Made by a program: the position numbers and the translations under genes. A stretch of DNA of 64,000 nucleotides from VXYL01 sp965203685 (GTDB lineage: Bacteria; Pseudomonadota; Gammaproteobacteria; Pseudomonadales; Azotimanducaceae): assembly GCA_965203685.1 (NCBI GenBank), contig OZ241908.1:5084001-5148000 (forward strand). The letters are read 5' to 3'. The notes under the pieces were generated by a model. It did no database searches, was not told where the DNA came from, and saw only the letters and a program-made list of their open reading frames with translations. Each line of letters begins with the position of its first letter. The stretch's first letter is position 1. Shown in pieces: positions 43,428 through 52,771 of this stretch.

Positions 43428-46046
43428 ATGTTCAAAAAAACACCCTTGGCAAGCGCCATTGGAGCCGTCACAGCCGGCTCCCTAGCGACTCTGCCAGCCG
43501 TCGCCGTAGCGGCGGCGGAGACGGAGGAGGAGGCGATCGACGAGGTCGTCGTCGTCACCGGTTCGCGCATCCGGCGGGACGTCTCGGATGCACCGAGTCC
43601 GATCACCATCATCGACCGCGAGGAGATTGATCTCACCGGTCTCGAGAACGTGGCCGACCTGCTGCGGACCACGACCTACAACAACTTCGGCTCCTTCCGG
43701 GAGCGTTCCGGATCGAGTTTCGGGCAGATCGCCCTGATCAGCCTGCGTGGCCTCGGGTCCGACCGCACCGCCGTCCTGGTCAACGGCCGACGCGTACCCG
43801 GCAATCCCTTCACGGGTACGGCCGCTGTCGACCTGAACTCCATGCCCTTGACGGCCATCGACCGGGTTGAAATCCTGACCGACAGTGCGTCAGCCGTGTA
43901 CGGCACCGACGCCCTCGGCGGCGTCGTCAATATCATCCTCCGGGATGACTACGAGGGCGCCGAACTCGACATCGGCACCGAAATGCCTACCCGTGAAGGT
44001 GCTGCCTCCGACCACTTCAACTTCCTGTTCGGCGCCCGTGGCGAACGCGCCAGCATGTTGTTCACAGCGGAATGGTTCAAGCGCGACCCGATCTTCGACG
44101 GCGACAGGGACTACAGCAAGGTCAAGGTTGAGGATCCGGGCGATGGCACGCTGCCCGACTTGGGCGTGCACACCACCGGCGTCTCAGGCGGTGGCAACAC
44201 GGCCTTCGCCCCAGGGTTCTCGGCGGCCAGTTCAGTCGGAGACTGCCCCACTGAGGTCTACGCCGGCGTTGTCGAGAACCCCTTCGGCGTCCCCGGTACG
44301 GCGTGCGGGTTCGGCTACGCAAACATATCCGCCCAGACCGGTGGCCTCGACCGGATCAGCACCTACCTGACGACGAACTACGAGTGGCGTCCCGGCCACA
44401 ACCTGTTCTTCGACAACCGCTTCACGCGAATCGCCAGCTTTGGTCGATACGCGCCCGCGGTCGGGTTCTTCAGTGTACCGGGCGACAGCCAGTACAACCC
44501 CTTCGACACCTCGTCCGCTTCCTACCCGAAGATGGCGGACGGAACACCGTTTCCGTTCAGCATATTCCACCGCTTCGTCGGGCACGGACCTCGTGACGAC
44601 GATACGGAGCGGTACGAGATCGACAACGTGGTCGGCCTCGAAGGCGAGTTGTTCGAGGGCACCGTGAACTATGAGGCCTATGCCCGGAACTACCGCTATC
44701 AGGCGTCCGAGGAGGGCGAGACCTACATCCTGCAAAGCCAGGTGGAACTGGAGACGGAACTCGGGGACTACAATCTGACCAACCCGTTGTCCCAGGAGCC
44801 CGCGCACTTGGCGGCCTTGGGGCGCATGGCCGCGACGCTCTATCGCGACATCCTCACCGATTACACCGCTGCCGGCGTTACGCTGGACGGCTTCGGTGCC
44901 AACCTACCCGCGGGGCAGATCGGTTGGGCGGTCGGGGCCGAGGTCGCCTCGACCGAGTACCTCGACGATTACGACAGCTTCCGTGAAGCCGGGAACATAT
45001 TGGGATCGGCTGGGAATAGCGCGTCCGGCAGCCGCAGTCGGTGGGCGGGGTTCGGCGAGCTTTCCATCCCCTTATTCGAGCGCGTCGAAGGGACCGTGGC
45101 TGCCCGCTACGACAGCTACGACGACTTCGGCACAGCCACCTCGCCGCAGGTAGCGCTACGCTATCAGCCAGTCGACATGGTGGTCCTGCGCGCGTCGTGG
45201 GGGCAGGGTTTCAAGGCACCCAACCTGACATCGTTGTACCAGTCGCGTTCGCAGTCATTCAACAACGTCACCGACGTCTATCGTTGCCAGGAGATGGGCA
45301 CGTCTCCGTGTCCGACCTTCCAGGTGGAGAACTTCACCGGCGGCAACCCGGAACTCGAGGCGGAGACGGCCGAGTCGTTCAACTTCGGCGTGGTCGTGGA
45401 ACCCATTCCAGCGCTTTCGTTCTCGGTCGACTACTTCAACATCGAGATCGAAAACGTCGTGACGACTCTTTCGCTCGGCCAGGTCTTGGAGCTCGAGAAC
45501 GTCGGGACATTGCCGTCCGGCGTCGTCGTGCGGCGGGGCGCTCGGAGTGGCAACGCGCGCGGTCGTTTGGTGTCCATCGACAACGTCTATGCGAACCTCG
45601 CCGTGCGCGAGATCACGGGCTTCGACCTGCGGCTGCACTACGAAGCCGACCTTGCGGACGCCGTTGTCAGTGTCGATGTGGAAGCCACGAAACTGGACGA
45701 GTACGAGCTGACCCCCAACCCGTTCGATCCACCGACGGACATCCTTGACACGAACGGATCGCCCGACCGGCGCGCGGCAGTGACGTTGCGCTGGGCTCGC
45801 GATACCGTGACGCTCAACTACATCTGGCGGTTCATCGGTCCGCACGGCAACTACTCGAGCCACCACACGAGCGACCTGATCGGCGTCTACGGCTTCCGTT
45901 GGGGTGGAGAGATCTCCGCTGGTGTCCGCAACGTGATGGACGAAGATCCGGGAATCGACGAGGTCAATGGCTGGGACGACGACGCGCTGTACCTCTACGA
46001 CGTCGCCGGACGGGTACCGTTCATAAGCTACCGGCATTCGTTCTGA
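43428..46046 (+). CDS. TonB-dependent outer-membrane receptor
   Basis: An 872-residue receptor. Signal peptide (MFKKTPLASAIGAVTAGSLA...), then a TonB-box-like IDEVVVVTGSRIRRD, plug domain (SPITIIDREEIDLTGLENVADLL, RGLGSDRTAVLVNGRR, SASAVYGTDALGGVVNIILR), then a 22-strand barrel ending FISYRHSF with terminal Phe. ATG 43428 follows GGGAG. The type matches Caulobacter/Xanthomonas-like receptors for peptides, polysaccharide fragments or metal complexes rather than a classical siderophore receptor. Divergently transcribed from an exported S9 peptidase 121 bases away. Confidence 0.95.
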   Translation: MFKKTPLASAIGAVTAGSLATLPAVAVAAAETEEEAIDEVVVVTGSRIRRDVSDAPSPITIIDREEIDLTGLENVADLLRTTTYNNFGSFRERSGSSFGQIALISLRGLGSDRTAVLVNGRRVPGNPFTGTAAVDLNSMPLTAIDRVEILTDSASAVYGTDALGGVVNIILRDDYEGAELDIGTEMPTREGAASDHFNFLFGARGERASMLFTAEWFKRDPIFDGDRDYSKVKVEDPGDGTLPDLGVHTTGVSGGGNTAFAPGFSAASSVGDCPTEVYAGVVENPFGVPGTACGFGYANISAQTGGLDRISTYLTTNYEWRPGHNLFFDNRFTRIASFGRYAPAVGFFSVPGDSQYNPFDTSSASYPKMADGTPFPFSIFHRFVGHGPRDDDTERYEIDNVVGLEGELFEGTVNYEAYARNYRYQASEEGETYILQSQVELETELGDYNLTNPLSQEPAHLAALGRMAATLYRDILTDYTAAGVTLDGFGANLPAGQIGWAVGAEVASTEYLDDYDSFREAGNILGSAGNSASGSRSRWAGFGELSIPLFERVEGTVAARYDSYDDFGTATSPQVALRYQPVDMVVLRASWGQGFKAPNLTSLYQSRSQSFNNVTDVYRCQEMGTSPCPTFQVENFTGGNPELEAETAESFNFGVVVEPIPALSFSVDYFNIEIENVVTTLSLGQVLELENVGTLPSGVVVRRGARSGNARGRLVSIDNVYANLAVREITGFDLRLHYEADLADAVVSVDVEATKLDEYELTPNPFDPPTDILDTNGSPDRRAAVTLRWARDTVTLNYIWRFIGPHGNYSSHHTSDLIGVYGFRWGGEISAGVRNVMDEDPGIDEVNGWDDDALYLYDVAGRVPFISYRHSF

Positions 46047-46105
46047 CCTTCGGCAACAATGCAGCTTCGGGCGATAACACGCCCGAGGCTGCATGACGCC
46101 GGTCC

Positions 46106-46762
46106 ATGCCCGAGCTCAATCACTTCTGGGCAACACCGTTCTACCGCGGCGTAACCGATCACGCCAAGGCGGATGCCTTGCGCGACTACATTCTCGGCAA
46201 CGAGAAGGCTAGCCGTCGCAAGCGCAGCTCGCCTCAGACCGCCCACCCGCAGGTCTTCGAGAGTGACTTCGACTTCCTCGACTGGCCGAGCCCGGTCACG
46301 GCCGATCTCAAGCAGATGCTCTACGGCCACCTCGGGAGCGTCGTGAAGAGTGCCAACGGTTTGGACGACGATGCCATGCGGCAACTGCGGTTCCACAACC
46401 ACTGCTGGTTCCACATCACGCGGCGAGGCGGCTTCTTCCGCCAACACAACCATCCCTTGGCGTCGTGGAGCCTCGTCTACTGCGTCGATCCCGGCGACGA
46501 CGAGCCGCCAAACGACTACGAGGCCGGCCACCTCGTCTTTCAAGACCCCCGGCAGACGGCGAGCATGTACCTCGACACGGCGAACCGCACGATGCAGCGC
46601 GAGTACTCGTTCGACGCCGTACGTCTGCGGGCGGCGAAAGGCGATGTCCTGATCTTCCCGTCCTACATCCAGCACGCAGTAGAACCGTACGGCGGCGAGC
46701 GTCCGCGGATCACGGTGGCCGCCAACTTCTGGTTTCAGACCTTCAAGGACAGCACCCCATGA
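46106..46762 (+). CDS. 2-oxoglutarate/Fe(II)-dependent oxygenase-like protein (TIGR02466 type)
   Basis: A 218-residue double-stranded beta-helix protein. Probable iron ligands are His114/His116 (RQHNHPLASWSLVYCVD) and His190 (YIQHAVEPYGG), with Arg201 in ERPRITVAANFWF positioned to bind 2-oxoglutarate. The N-terminal LNHFWATPFYRG and the KGDVLIFPSYIQH strand match the family, whose substrates are mostly unknown. It overlaps the methyltransferase gene by four bases (ATGA), so the two are translationally coupled. A TonB receptor lies 59 bases upstream on the same strand. Confidence 0.85.
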   Translation: MPELNHFWATPFYRGVTDHAKADALRDYILGNEKASRRKRSSPQTAHPQVFESDFDFLDWPSPVTADLKQMLYGHLGSVVKSANGLDDDAMRQLRFHNHCWFHITRRGGFFRQHNHPLASWSLVYCVDPGDDEPPNDYEAGHLVFQDPRQTASMYLDTANRTMQREYSFDAVRLRAAKGDVLIFPSYIQHAVEPYGGERPRITVAANFWFQTFKDSTP

Positions 46763-47745
46763 GCGACCGGCTGAGCGCCGACCAGTGGAGCCGCTACTGG
46801 GAGAAAGGCACCGTCACGACCTTCCACGGTCGCTTCGGCGAGAACTACGACGGACCCGTACGCGACTTCTGGCACGGCCTGTTCGCCACGCTGCCGGGCG
46901 ACGCGCGGGTCGTCGACCTCGCCACCGGCAACGGTGCCGTCGCGCTGCTCGCGGCGCAGTACAGCCACCGCCAAGGGAGCACGTTCGACATCGTTGGCGT
47001 TGACACGGCCGACATCGATCCGGCTCGCCTGTTCGCCGGCAAGGCCTACGCGAGACACTTGCGGCGCATCCGGTTCCTGGCGAGAACGCCGGTTGCCGCC
47101 ACAACTCTCCCGGACTCCAGCCAGGACCTCGCCACCAGCCAGTTCGGGATCGAGTACGCGGACACAGCGCCGACGGTCGCCGAGGTCGACCGGATCCTGA
47201 AACCGCGCAACGCCACCTTCGCCGCGATGATCCACCATGCCGACTCCGCGATCGTCCGCCAGGCGAAGGACGGTATCGACCAGATCGTCGCCTGTGCGAA
47301 GTCCGGATTGCACGACGCGATCCGGGCGCTGCATGGGCAATTGGACAAGCTCGCCAGCCGCGGCAAGGATCCGCAACACGACGAGCGAGCCAAGACGCAA
47401 CGTACGGCCATCAACGAACGTCTGAGCGCACTCAATCGGGAGAGCACGCGCTTTCGCGATCCGGGGCAGATCGTGTATTACGTCGAGAATTCCATGGCGA
47501 CGTTCAACCCGGATGTTTCGGGCGGGATGTCAGTCGAGCAGAAGCTCGCCATGCTGCGCCAGGTGAACGCGGAGACGGACAGCTACCGGCAGCGGATGCG
47601 GGACCTGATCTCGGCGGCACAGGACGACGCCGAGATCACCGACCTAGCCGACCGCCTGGTTGCGTCCGGCTTCCAAATCGACAAGAACCAGCCGTTCGTG
47701 TTCGAAGGTGCGCACTTCTGCCAAGTCCTGACCGCCAGCCGGTGA
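46759..47745 (+). CDS. SAM-dependent methyltransferase, class I, unknown substrate
   Basis: A 328-residue protein. Motif I is VVDLATGNGAVALLAAQYS, the acidic loop VGVDTADIDPARL follows, and a motif IV-like region TTLPDSSQDLATSQFGIEYAD precedes the core end RILKPRNATFAAMIHH. A long helical insertion or C-terminal part (residues about 170-290, rich in Lys, Gln and Asn) is unusual for a small-molecule methyltransferase. ATG 46759 overlaps the oxygenase stop. The core is about 165 residues, so the rest may bind the substrate or partner. Convergent on rplQ. Confidence 0.8.
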   Translation: MSDRLSADQWSRYWEKGTVTTFHGRFGENYDGPVRDFWHGLFATLPGDARVVDLATGNGAVALLAAQYSHRQGSTFDIVGVDTADIDPARLFAGKAYARHLRRIRFLARTPVAATTLPDSSQDLATSQFGIEYADTAPTVAEVDRILKPRNATFAAMIHHADSAIVRQAKDGIDQIVACAKSGLHDAIRALHGQLDKLASRGKDPQHDERAKTQRTAINERLSALNRESTRFRDPGQIVYYVENSMATFNPDVSGGMSVEQKLAMLRQVNAETDSYRQRMRDLISAAQDDAEITDLADRLVASGFQIDKNQPFVFEGAHFCQVLTASR

Positions 47746-47780
47746 GGACCGGTCGCCGGTCAAGCTAGTGCTTGACCAAT

Positions 47781-47817
47781 TGCGGACGCGACGGCAAGCC
47801 GTTCGCGGACGTCCGCA
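47781..47817. repeat. Hairpin between the methyltransferase and rplQ ends
   Basis: TGCGGAC (47781-47787) pairs with GTCCGCA (47811-47817); inside, GCGACGGC (47788-47795) and GCCGTTCGC (47798-47806) pair with one bulge around a GGCAAGCC core. It sits in the 76-base gap between convergent genes and may end the alpha operon. No T-run. Same CAAG core as 2418-2437 and 24416-24447. Confidence 0.4.
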
Positions 47818-47821
47818 CCCG

Positions 47822-48226
47822 TTAGGATTCGTCCTCGTCGTCGAGAAACTCGTCGTCGTCCTCGGCCATTTCCCGACCGACGAGTTCGATGAAGGCCACC
47901 GGTGCGGCGTCGCCATGGCGGTATCCCGCCTTGAGAATCCGCGTATAGCCGCCGGGACGCTCCTCGTAGCGTGGCCCGAGTTCGGTGAACAGCTTCCCCA
48001 CCGCGGCCTTGCTGCGTAGACGCGCGAACGCCAGGCGGCGATTCGCCACCGTGTCGTTCTTCGCCAGGGTGATCAACGGTTCCGCCACCCGACGCAACTC
48101 CTTGGCCTTCGGCACGGTCGTCTTGATGATCTCGTGCTCGATCAAGGACGCGGCCATGTTCGAGAACATGGCCTTACGGTGGGAGCTTGTGCGGTTTAAG
48201 TGGCGACCGCTCTTGCGATGTCTCAT
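47822..48226 (-). CDS. rplQ: 50S ribosomal protein L17
   Basis: A 134-residue L17, last gene of the alpha operon, seven bases after rpoA. MRHRKSGRHLNRTSSHRKAM and the tRRVAEPLITLAK-like TPKAKELRRVAEPLI helix are diagnostic. The C-terminus carries a run of Asp/Glu (EDDDEFLDDEDES) longer than in E. coli L17 (127 residues), which is not part of the rRNA-binding fold. Confidence 0.98.
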   Translation of the reverse strand: MRHRKSGRHLNRTSSHRKAMFSNMAASLIEHEIIKTTVPKAKELRRVAEPLITLAKNDTVANRRLAFARLRSKAAVGKLFTELGPRYEERPGGYTRILKAGYRHGDAAPVAFIELVGREMAEDDDEFLDDEDES

Positions 48227-48233
48227 GGTCCTA

Positions 48234-49226
48234 TCAACCGACGGTGCCGCGGAGGTTCGATGGCGGCCACTTTTCCAGCCGCATACCGAGGCCCAAGCCC
48301 CGGTCGGCCAGCACTTCCTTGATTTCCGTCAGCGACTTCTTGCCGAGGTTCGGCGTCTTCAGCAGTTCCACCTCGGAGCGTTGTATCAGGTCGCCGATGT
48401 AGTAGATGTTCTCCGCCTTCAGGCAGTTGGCCGAACGCACCGTGAGTTCGAGGTCGTCCACGGGGCGGAGCAGCACCGGGTCGACCTCGTCGCGTTTCTC
48501 GTCGACGACGGTCTCGCCCTCCTTGTCGAAGTCCACGAAGACCGCCAACTGCTGCTGCAGGATGGTCGCGGCCCGGCGAATCGCCTGTTCCGGATCGATG
48601 GTGCCGTTGGACTCGATGTCGAGGATCAGCTTGTCCAAGTCGGTCCGCTGTTCCACGCGAGCGCTTTCCACCGCGTAGGCCACCCGACGCATCGGGCTGT
48701 AGCTAGCATCGAGACGCAGCACGCCGATGGGCCGGGACTCCTCTTCCTCTTCCACGCCGTATTCGACGGGCTGGTAGCCGCGGCCCCGGGTGACCTTCGC
48801 CTCGATGGCGATCGCGCCGCGCTCGTTGAGGGTGCAGATGACGTGGTCCGGGTTGGCAATCTCCACGTCCGCGGTCAACTGGAAGTCACCGGCAACCACT
48901 TCTCCCGGGCCCGTTCTCGATAGCTCGATGGTGGCGGAGTCGCCTTGGTGCAACTTCACCGCGATGCCCTTGAGGTTGAGGAGCACGTCAATGACATCCT
49001 CGCGGACGCCTTCCATCGGTGCGTACTCGTGCTCGACGCCGTCGATCTGAACCTCGGTGATGGCGCTGCCCGGCATCGAGGACAACAGGATGCGGCGGAG
49101 CGTATTGCCCAGGGTATGGCCGAAACCCCGCTCCAAGGGCTCGAGCGTGACGCGGGCATGCGTCTTGCTCACCTCGTCCACGTCGATGCGTCGCGGGGTC
49201 AGAAATTCGGTCGCCGACTGTGGCAT
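48234..49226 (-). CDS. rpoA: RNA polymerase alpha subunit
   Basis: A 330-residue alpha subunit: N-terminal assembly domain (THARVTLEPLERGFGHTLGN, then LRRILLSSMPGSAITEVQID), linker, and C-terminal domain (RPVDDLELTVRSANCLKAEN and TPNLGKKSLTEIKEVLADRG) that contacts UP elements and activators. Length matches E. coli (329). It lies 43 bases after rpsD. Confidence 0.99.
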   Translation of the reverse strand: MPQSATEFLTPRRIDVDEVSKTHARVTLEPLERGFGHTLGNTLRRILLSSMPGSAITEVQIDGVEHEYAPMEGVREDVIDVLLNLKGIAVKLHQGDSATIELSRTGPGEVVAGDFQLTADVEIANPDHVICTLNERGAIAIEAKVTRGRGYQPVEYGVEEEEESRPIGVLRLDASYSPMRRVAYAVESARVEQRTDLDKLILDIESNGTIDPEQAIRRAATILQQQLAVFVDFDKEGETVVDEKRDEVDPVLLRPVDDLELTVRSANCLKAENIYYIGDLIQRSEVELLKTPNLGKKSLTEIKEVLADRGLGLGMRLEKWPPSNLRGTVG

Positions 49227-49269
49227 TGAAGTTCCTCCAGTTGAACTAGGTGGCTAAGCGGGTTTACGG

Positions 49270-49893
49270 CTACTTCGAGTACAACTCAACGATCAGGTTC
49301 TCGTTGATCTCGCGGGGTAGTTCGCTGCGGTCGGGATCGCGCTTGTACACGCCCGACATCTGCTCCGAGTCGACATCGACCCACTCGACGGCTTCCCGCT
49401 GGCTGGCAAGATCGAGGGCCTGGCGGATGCGCAACTGGCCGCGGGACGCTTCGCGCACGGCGATCGTGTCATCCGGGGCGACCTGGTAGGAGGGGACGTT
49501 GACGCTTGCGCCGTTGACAAGAATCGCCTTGTGCGAGACCAGTTGTCGGCTCTCGGCGCGCGTGCAGCCGTAGCCCATCCGGTAGACCACGTTGTCGAGG
49601 CGACGCTCCAAGAGGCGCAGGAGATTGTCCCCGGTCGCACCCTTCTGCCGGTCCGCGGTCTTGTAGTAGTTGCGGAACTGCCGCTCGAGGACGCCGTAGA
49701 AGCGCCGCACCTTCTGCTTCTCCCGCAGTTGCACCGCGTAGTCCTTCGGCTTCTGGCGCCGCGCGGCGCCGTGCTGGCCGGGAATCGTGTCGGCGCGACA
49801 CTTCGAGTCCAACGGTCGCACACCGCTCTTCAGGAGCAAGTCCGTTCCTTCGCGGCGCGACAGCTTCAGTTTCGGTCCTAGGTATCTGCCCAT
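49270..49893 (-). CDS. rpsD: 30S ribosomal protein S4
   Basis: A 207-residue S4 of the zinc-free kind: MGRYLGPKLKLSRREGTDLL, then the S4 RNA-binding domain LLRLLERRLDNVVYRMGYGC. S4 is a primary 16S rRNA binder and the translational autorepressor of the alpha operon in E. coli. It is 43 bases after rpsK and 43 before rpoA. Confidence 0.99.
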   Translation of the reverse strand: MGRYLGPKLKLSRREGTDLLLKSGVRPLDSKCRADTIPGQHGAARRQKPKDYAVQLREKQKVRRFYGVLERQFRNYYKTADRQKGATGDNLLRLLERRLDNVVYRMGYGCTRAESRQLVSHKAILVNGASVNVPSYQVAPDDTIAVREASRGQLRIRQALDLASQREAVEWVDVDSEQMSGVYKRDPDRSELPREINENLIVELYSK

Positions 49894-49936
49894 GAGTGCT
49901 CTGCTTGTGTTCTGGCCAAAAGTGCTGCGGATGCGC

Positions 49937-50320
49937 TTAGACGCGGCGCCGCTTCGGTGGCCGGCAGCCGTTGTGGGGAATCGGCGTGACGTCGGCGATG
50001 CTGTTGATCTTCAAGCCAGCCGCGTTCATGGCGCGCACCGATGACTCGCGTCCCAATCCCGGCCCCTTGACGAACACGTCCACGCTGCGCATGCCGTATT
50101 GCTCGATGGCGTTGGTCGCCGCACGTTCGGACGCCACCTGCGCGGCGAACGCGGTGCTCTTGCGGGAACCCCGGTAGCCGGAGCCGCCGGCCGTTGCCCA
50201 GCACAGCGCATTGCCCTGCCGGTCGGTGATGGTGATGATCGTGTTGTTGAAGGATGCATGAACATGCGCGACACCGTCGGTGACAACGCGCTTGGTCTTT
50301 CTGCGGGTCGGTTCTGCCAT
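49937..50320 (-). CDS. rpsK: 30S ribosomal protein S11
   Basis: A 127-residue S11. VAHVHASFNNTIITITDRQG, GFRGSRKSTPFAAQ-like YRGSRKSTAFAAQ and the C-terminal DVTPIPHNGCRPPKRRRV are diagnostic. It forms the platform of the 30S subunit. Thirteen bases after rpsM. Confidence 0.99.
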   Translation of the reverse strand: MAEPTRRKTKRVVTDGVAHVHASFNNTIITITDRQGNALCWATAGGSGYRGSRKSTAFAAQVASERAATNAIEQYGMRSVDVFVKGPGLGRESSVRAMNAAGLKINSIADVTPIPHNGCRPPKRRRV

Positions 50321-50333
50321 GTGAGGGTTGTAC

Positions 50334-50690
50334 CTATTTCCTGATCGGCTTCGGCGGTCCCTTCCGGGTGCGCGCGTTGTTGTGTGTGCGTTGCCCGTTC
50401 ACCGGCAATCCCCGTCGGTGACGCATGCCCTTGTAGCAGCCCAAGTCCATCAAGCGTTTCACGTTGAGTTGCACCTCTCGACGCAGGTCGCCTTCGATGT
50501 TGAGCTTGGCCACCTCGGCGCGTAGAGCGTCGAGCTTGTCCTCGCCAAGGGAGCCGAGATTGACTTCCGGATCGACGCCCACGGCGCCGCACAATGTGCG
50601 CGCAGTCGTCCGGCCGATCCCGTAGATGTACGTCAGCGACACCCCGGCGTGCTTATTGTCGGGGATGTTGATGCCTGCGATTCGAGCCAC
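50334..50690 (-). CDS. rpsM: 30S ribosomal protein S13
   Basis: A 118-residue S13 at the head of the 30S subunit. MARIAGINIPDNKHAGVSLT, YIYGIGRTTA and the basic tail RGLPVNGQRTHNNARTRKGP are diagnostic. First gene of the alpha operon part; 61 bases after rpmJ, the largest gap in this stretch and a possible regulatory site. Confidence 0.99.
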   Translation of the reverse strand: MARIAGINIPDNKHAGVSLTYIYGIGRTTARTLCGAVGVDPEVNLGSLGEDKLDALRAEVAKLNIEGDLRREVQLNVKRLMDLGCYKGMRHRRGLPVNGQRTHNNARTRKGPPKPIRK

Positions 50691-50751
50691 TTTAGTTTGT
50701 TCCTCCGCTAAGTCTGCGGTCTGTTCGCCATTGGCGCCGGCACGGGATGCG

Positions 50752-50868
50752 CTAGCCCTGGCGCTGCTTGTGCCTGGGCTCCGCGCTACAGATCACCCGC
50801 ACCACGCCGTTGCGTCGCACGATCTTGCAGTTGCGGCACATCTTCTTGACCGATGCCCTGACCTTCAT
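50752..50868 (-). CDS. rpmJ: 50S ribosomal protein L36
   Basis: A 38-residue protein read by me from the sequence (MKVRASVKKMCRNCKIVRRN..., ending KQRQG). Cys11, Cys14, Cys27 and His33 form the zinc ribbon of the C+ form. It lies 33 bases after secY and 61 before rpsM, exactly where L36 occurs in the spc operon. Start ATG 50868. Confidence 0.97.
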   Translation of the reverse strand: MKVRASVKKMCRNCKIVRRNGVVRVICSAEPRHKQRQG

Positions 50869-50901
50869 TGCCTTGATCTCCGTAGCCGTTGTGCGCCCGG
50901 G

Positions 50902-52278
50902 CTATCGCCGGCGCCCCTTCCCACCTCGGCCGCCGCCACCCACGTTTGTACGTCCGGCACGACCGTAGGACCGCAGGTTCGACTTCTCCATCAGCTTCGC
51001 GTACTGGCTGGACATCATGTGCTGCTGCACTTGCGACATGAAGTCCATGGACACGACGACGACGATCAGCAAAGCCGTACCGCCAAGCTGCATCGTGACA
51101 TTGAATGCCACCACCATGAACTCGGGCAGCAGGCACACCGATGCGACATACAACGAGCCGAACATGGTCAATCGCGTGATCACGTCGTCGAGGTAGGCGG
51201 CCGTTTGCTGGCCGGGCCGAATGCCCGGGACGTACGCGCCCTGGCGTTTGAGGTTATCCGCGATCTCCTTCGGATCCATCATGATCGCGGTATAGAAGAA
51301 GCTGAAGAAGATGATCCCGCCCGCGAACATCAGGATGTACAGCGGCTGGCCAGGAGAAAGCACCAATGCGATGTCCTGGAGCCAGCCCATGTTCGGCGCC
51401 TGGCCGAACCATTGCGCCATCGACGCTGGTGCGAGTAGCAGGCTGGAGGCGAAAATTGCCGGGATGACGCCCGCCATGTTGATCTTGAACGGCAACGGCG
51501 TGCTCTGCGGCTGATAGACCCGGCGCCCTTGCTGCCGCTTGGCATAGTTCACCGTGATGCGCCGCTGCCCACTCTCGACGAAGACGACGAAGCCAACGAT
51601 CAGTACCCCGATCAGCGCAACGGCCAGCAGCGCGACGATGTTGATGTCGCCTTGCCGCGCCGCTTCGAACGATTGTCCGACGGCACCCGGGAACCCGGAC
51701 ACGATGCCGGCGAAGATCAACAGCGAGATCCCATTGCCGACACCCCTCTCCGTGATCTGTTCGCCGAGCCACATCATGAACAGCGCGCCGGCCACCAACG
51801 TAACGATCGCCACGAAGTAGAAGTTGAACGTCGCGGCGAATGCGAGCCCCTGTCCGGCCAGGGTGCCGGTCAGGGCACTGCCTTGGATCAGGGCGATCAG
51901 CAACGTCCCGTATCGCGTGTATTGCGTGATCTTGCGCCGGCCCGCCTGGCCTTCCTTGCGAAGCTGGTTCAGCGTCGGGTACATCATCGTCAGGAGGTTC
52001 ATGATGATGCTGGAGGTGATGTAGGGCATAACACCCAAGGCCAGGATGCTCATCCGCTCCAGGGCGCCGCCCGAGAACATGTTGAACAGATCCAGGACCC
52101 CGCCCTGGTTGGCGTCGAACAGGTTCTGCAACTGGTCCGGGTCGATTCCGGGGACCGGGATGTGCGTGCCAATTCGGTAGACCAGGAGCGCGAACAGCAC
52201 GAACAGGAGCCGCGAGCGCAGCTCCGACAAGCTGCCCCCGCTACGCATTCCCGGCAATGCCGATGCTGCTGTTGCCAC
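50902..52278 (-). CDS. secY: Protein translocase subunit SecY
   Basis: A 458-residue channel subunit with ten membrane helices. LRSRLLFVLFALLVYRIGTH, the plug region VLDLFNMFSGGALERMSILA, and the C-terminal SLYVASVCLLPEF blocks are typical. It starts with GTG 52278, preceded by GGGAGAG. A basic Gly/Arg-rich C-terminal tail ends the protein. 34 bases after rplO. Confidence 0.98.
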   Translation of the reverse strand: MATAASALPGMRSGGSLSELRSRLLFVLFALLVYRIGTHIPVPGIDPDQLQNLFDANQGGVLDLFNMFSGGALERMSILALGVMPYITSSIIMNLLTMMYPTLNQLRKEGQAGRRKITQYTRYGTLLIALIQGSALTGTLAGQGLAFAATFNFYFVAIVTLVAGALFMMWLGEQITERGVGNGISLLIFAGIVSGFPGAVGQSFEAARQGDINIVALLAVALIGVLIVGFVVFVESGQRRITVNYAKRQQGRRVYQPQSTPLPFKINMAGVIPAIFASSLLLAPASMAQWFGQAPNMGWLQDIALVLSPGQPLYILMFAGGIIFFSFFYTAIMMDPKEIADNLKRQGAYVPGIRPGQQTAAYLDDVITRLTMFGSLYVASVCLLPEFMVVAFNVTMQLGGTALLIVVVVSMDFMSQVQQHMMSSQYAKLMEKSNLRSYGRAGRTNVGGGGRGGKGRRR

Positions 52279-52312
52279 TTCAAGCTCTCCCGGCTACCTG
52301 CGGTAACCGAAC

Positions 52313-52771
52313 CTACGAGGCCCCGTCGCTGTCGGCGACCGTACCGCCAGCCTTCTCGATGGCGGCCGCCGCGCCCTTGGATACGGCCACGCCGCGCACG
52401 GTGATCGGTGCAGTCACTTCGCCGGACAGGAACACCCTGGCCCGGGTCATGTTCTTGCGGACGATCCCGGCCTCTTTCAAGGCCGCGAGGTCGACCACGC
52501 CATCTTTCGCGGCGCGGGACAACTCCGACGTGCGCACCTCCGCCGTTTTCTGACCGATACCGGAACGGAATCCGAACGCTGGGATGCGTTGCTGGAGCGG
52601 CAACTGGCCACCCTCGAAACCGGGGCGAATGTTGCCGCCGGACCGCGCCTTCTGCCCCTTGTGGCCGCGACCACAGGTTTTGCCGCCACCGGCCGAGATG
52701 CCTCGGCCTAGGCGTTTCTTCGCGTGCTTGCTGCCCGCGGCCGGAGAAAGGTCGTTCAGTCGCGCAGTCAT
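52313..52771 (-). CDS. rplO: 50S ribosomal protein L15
   Basis: A 152-residue L15: MTARLNDLSPAAGSKHAKKR, then the Gly-rich GRGISAGGGKTCGRGHKGQK that threads into the 23S rRNA, and GFEGGQLPLQQRIPAFGF. The ATG overlaps the rpmD stop by four bases (ATGA). Confidence 0.98.
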   Translation of the reverse strand: MTARLNDLSPAAGSKHAKKRLGRGISAGGGKTCGRGHKGQKARSGGNIRPGFEGGQLPLQQRIPAFGFRSGIGQKTAEVRTSELSRAAKDGVVDLAALKEAGIVRKNMTRARVFLSGEVTAPITVRGVAVSKGAAAAIEKAGGTVADSDGAS

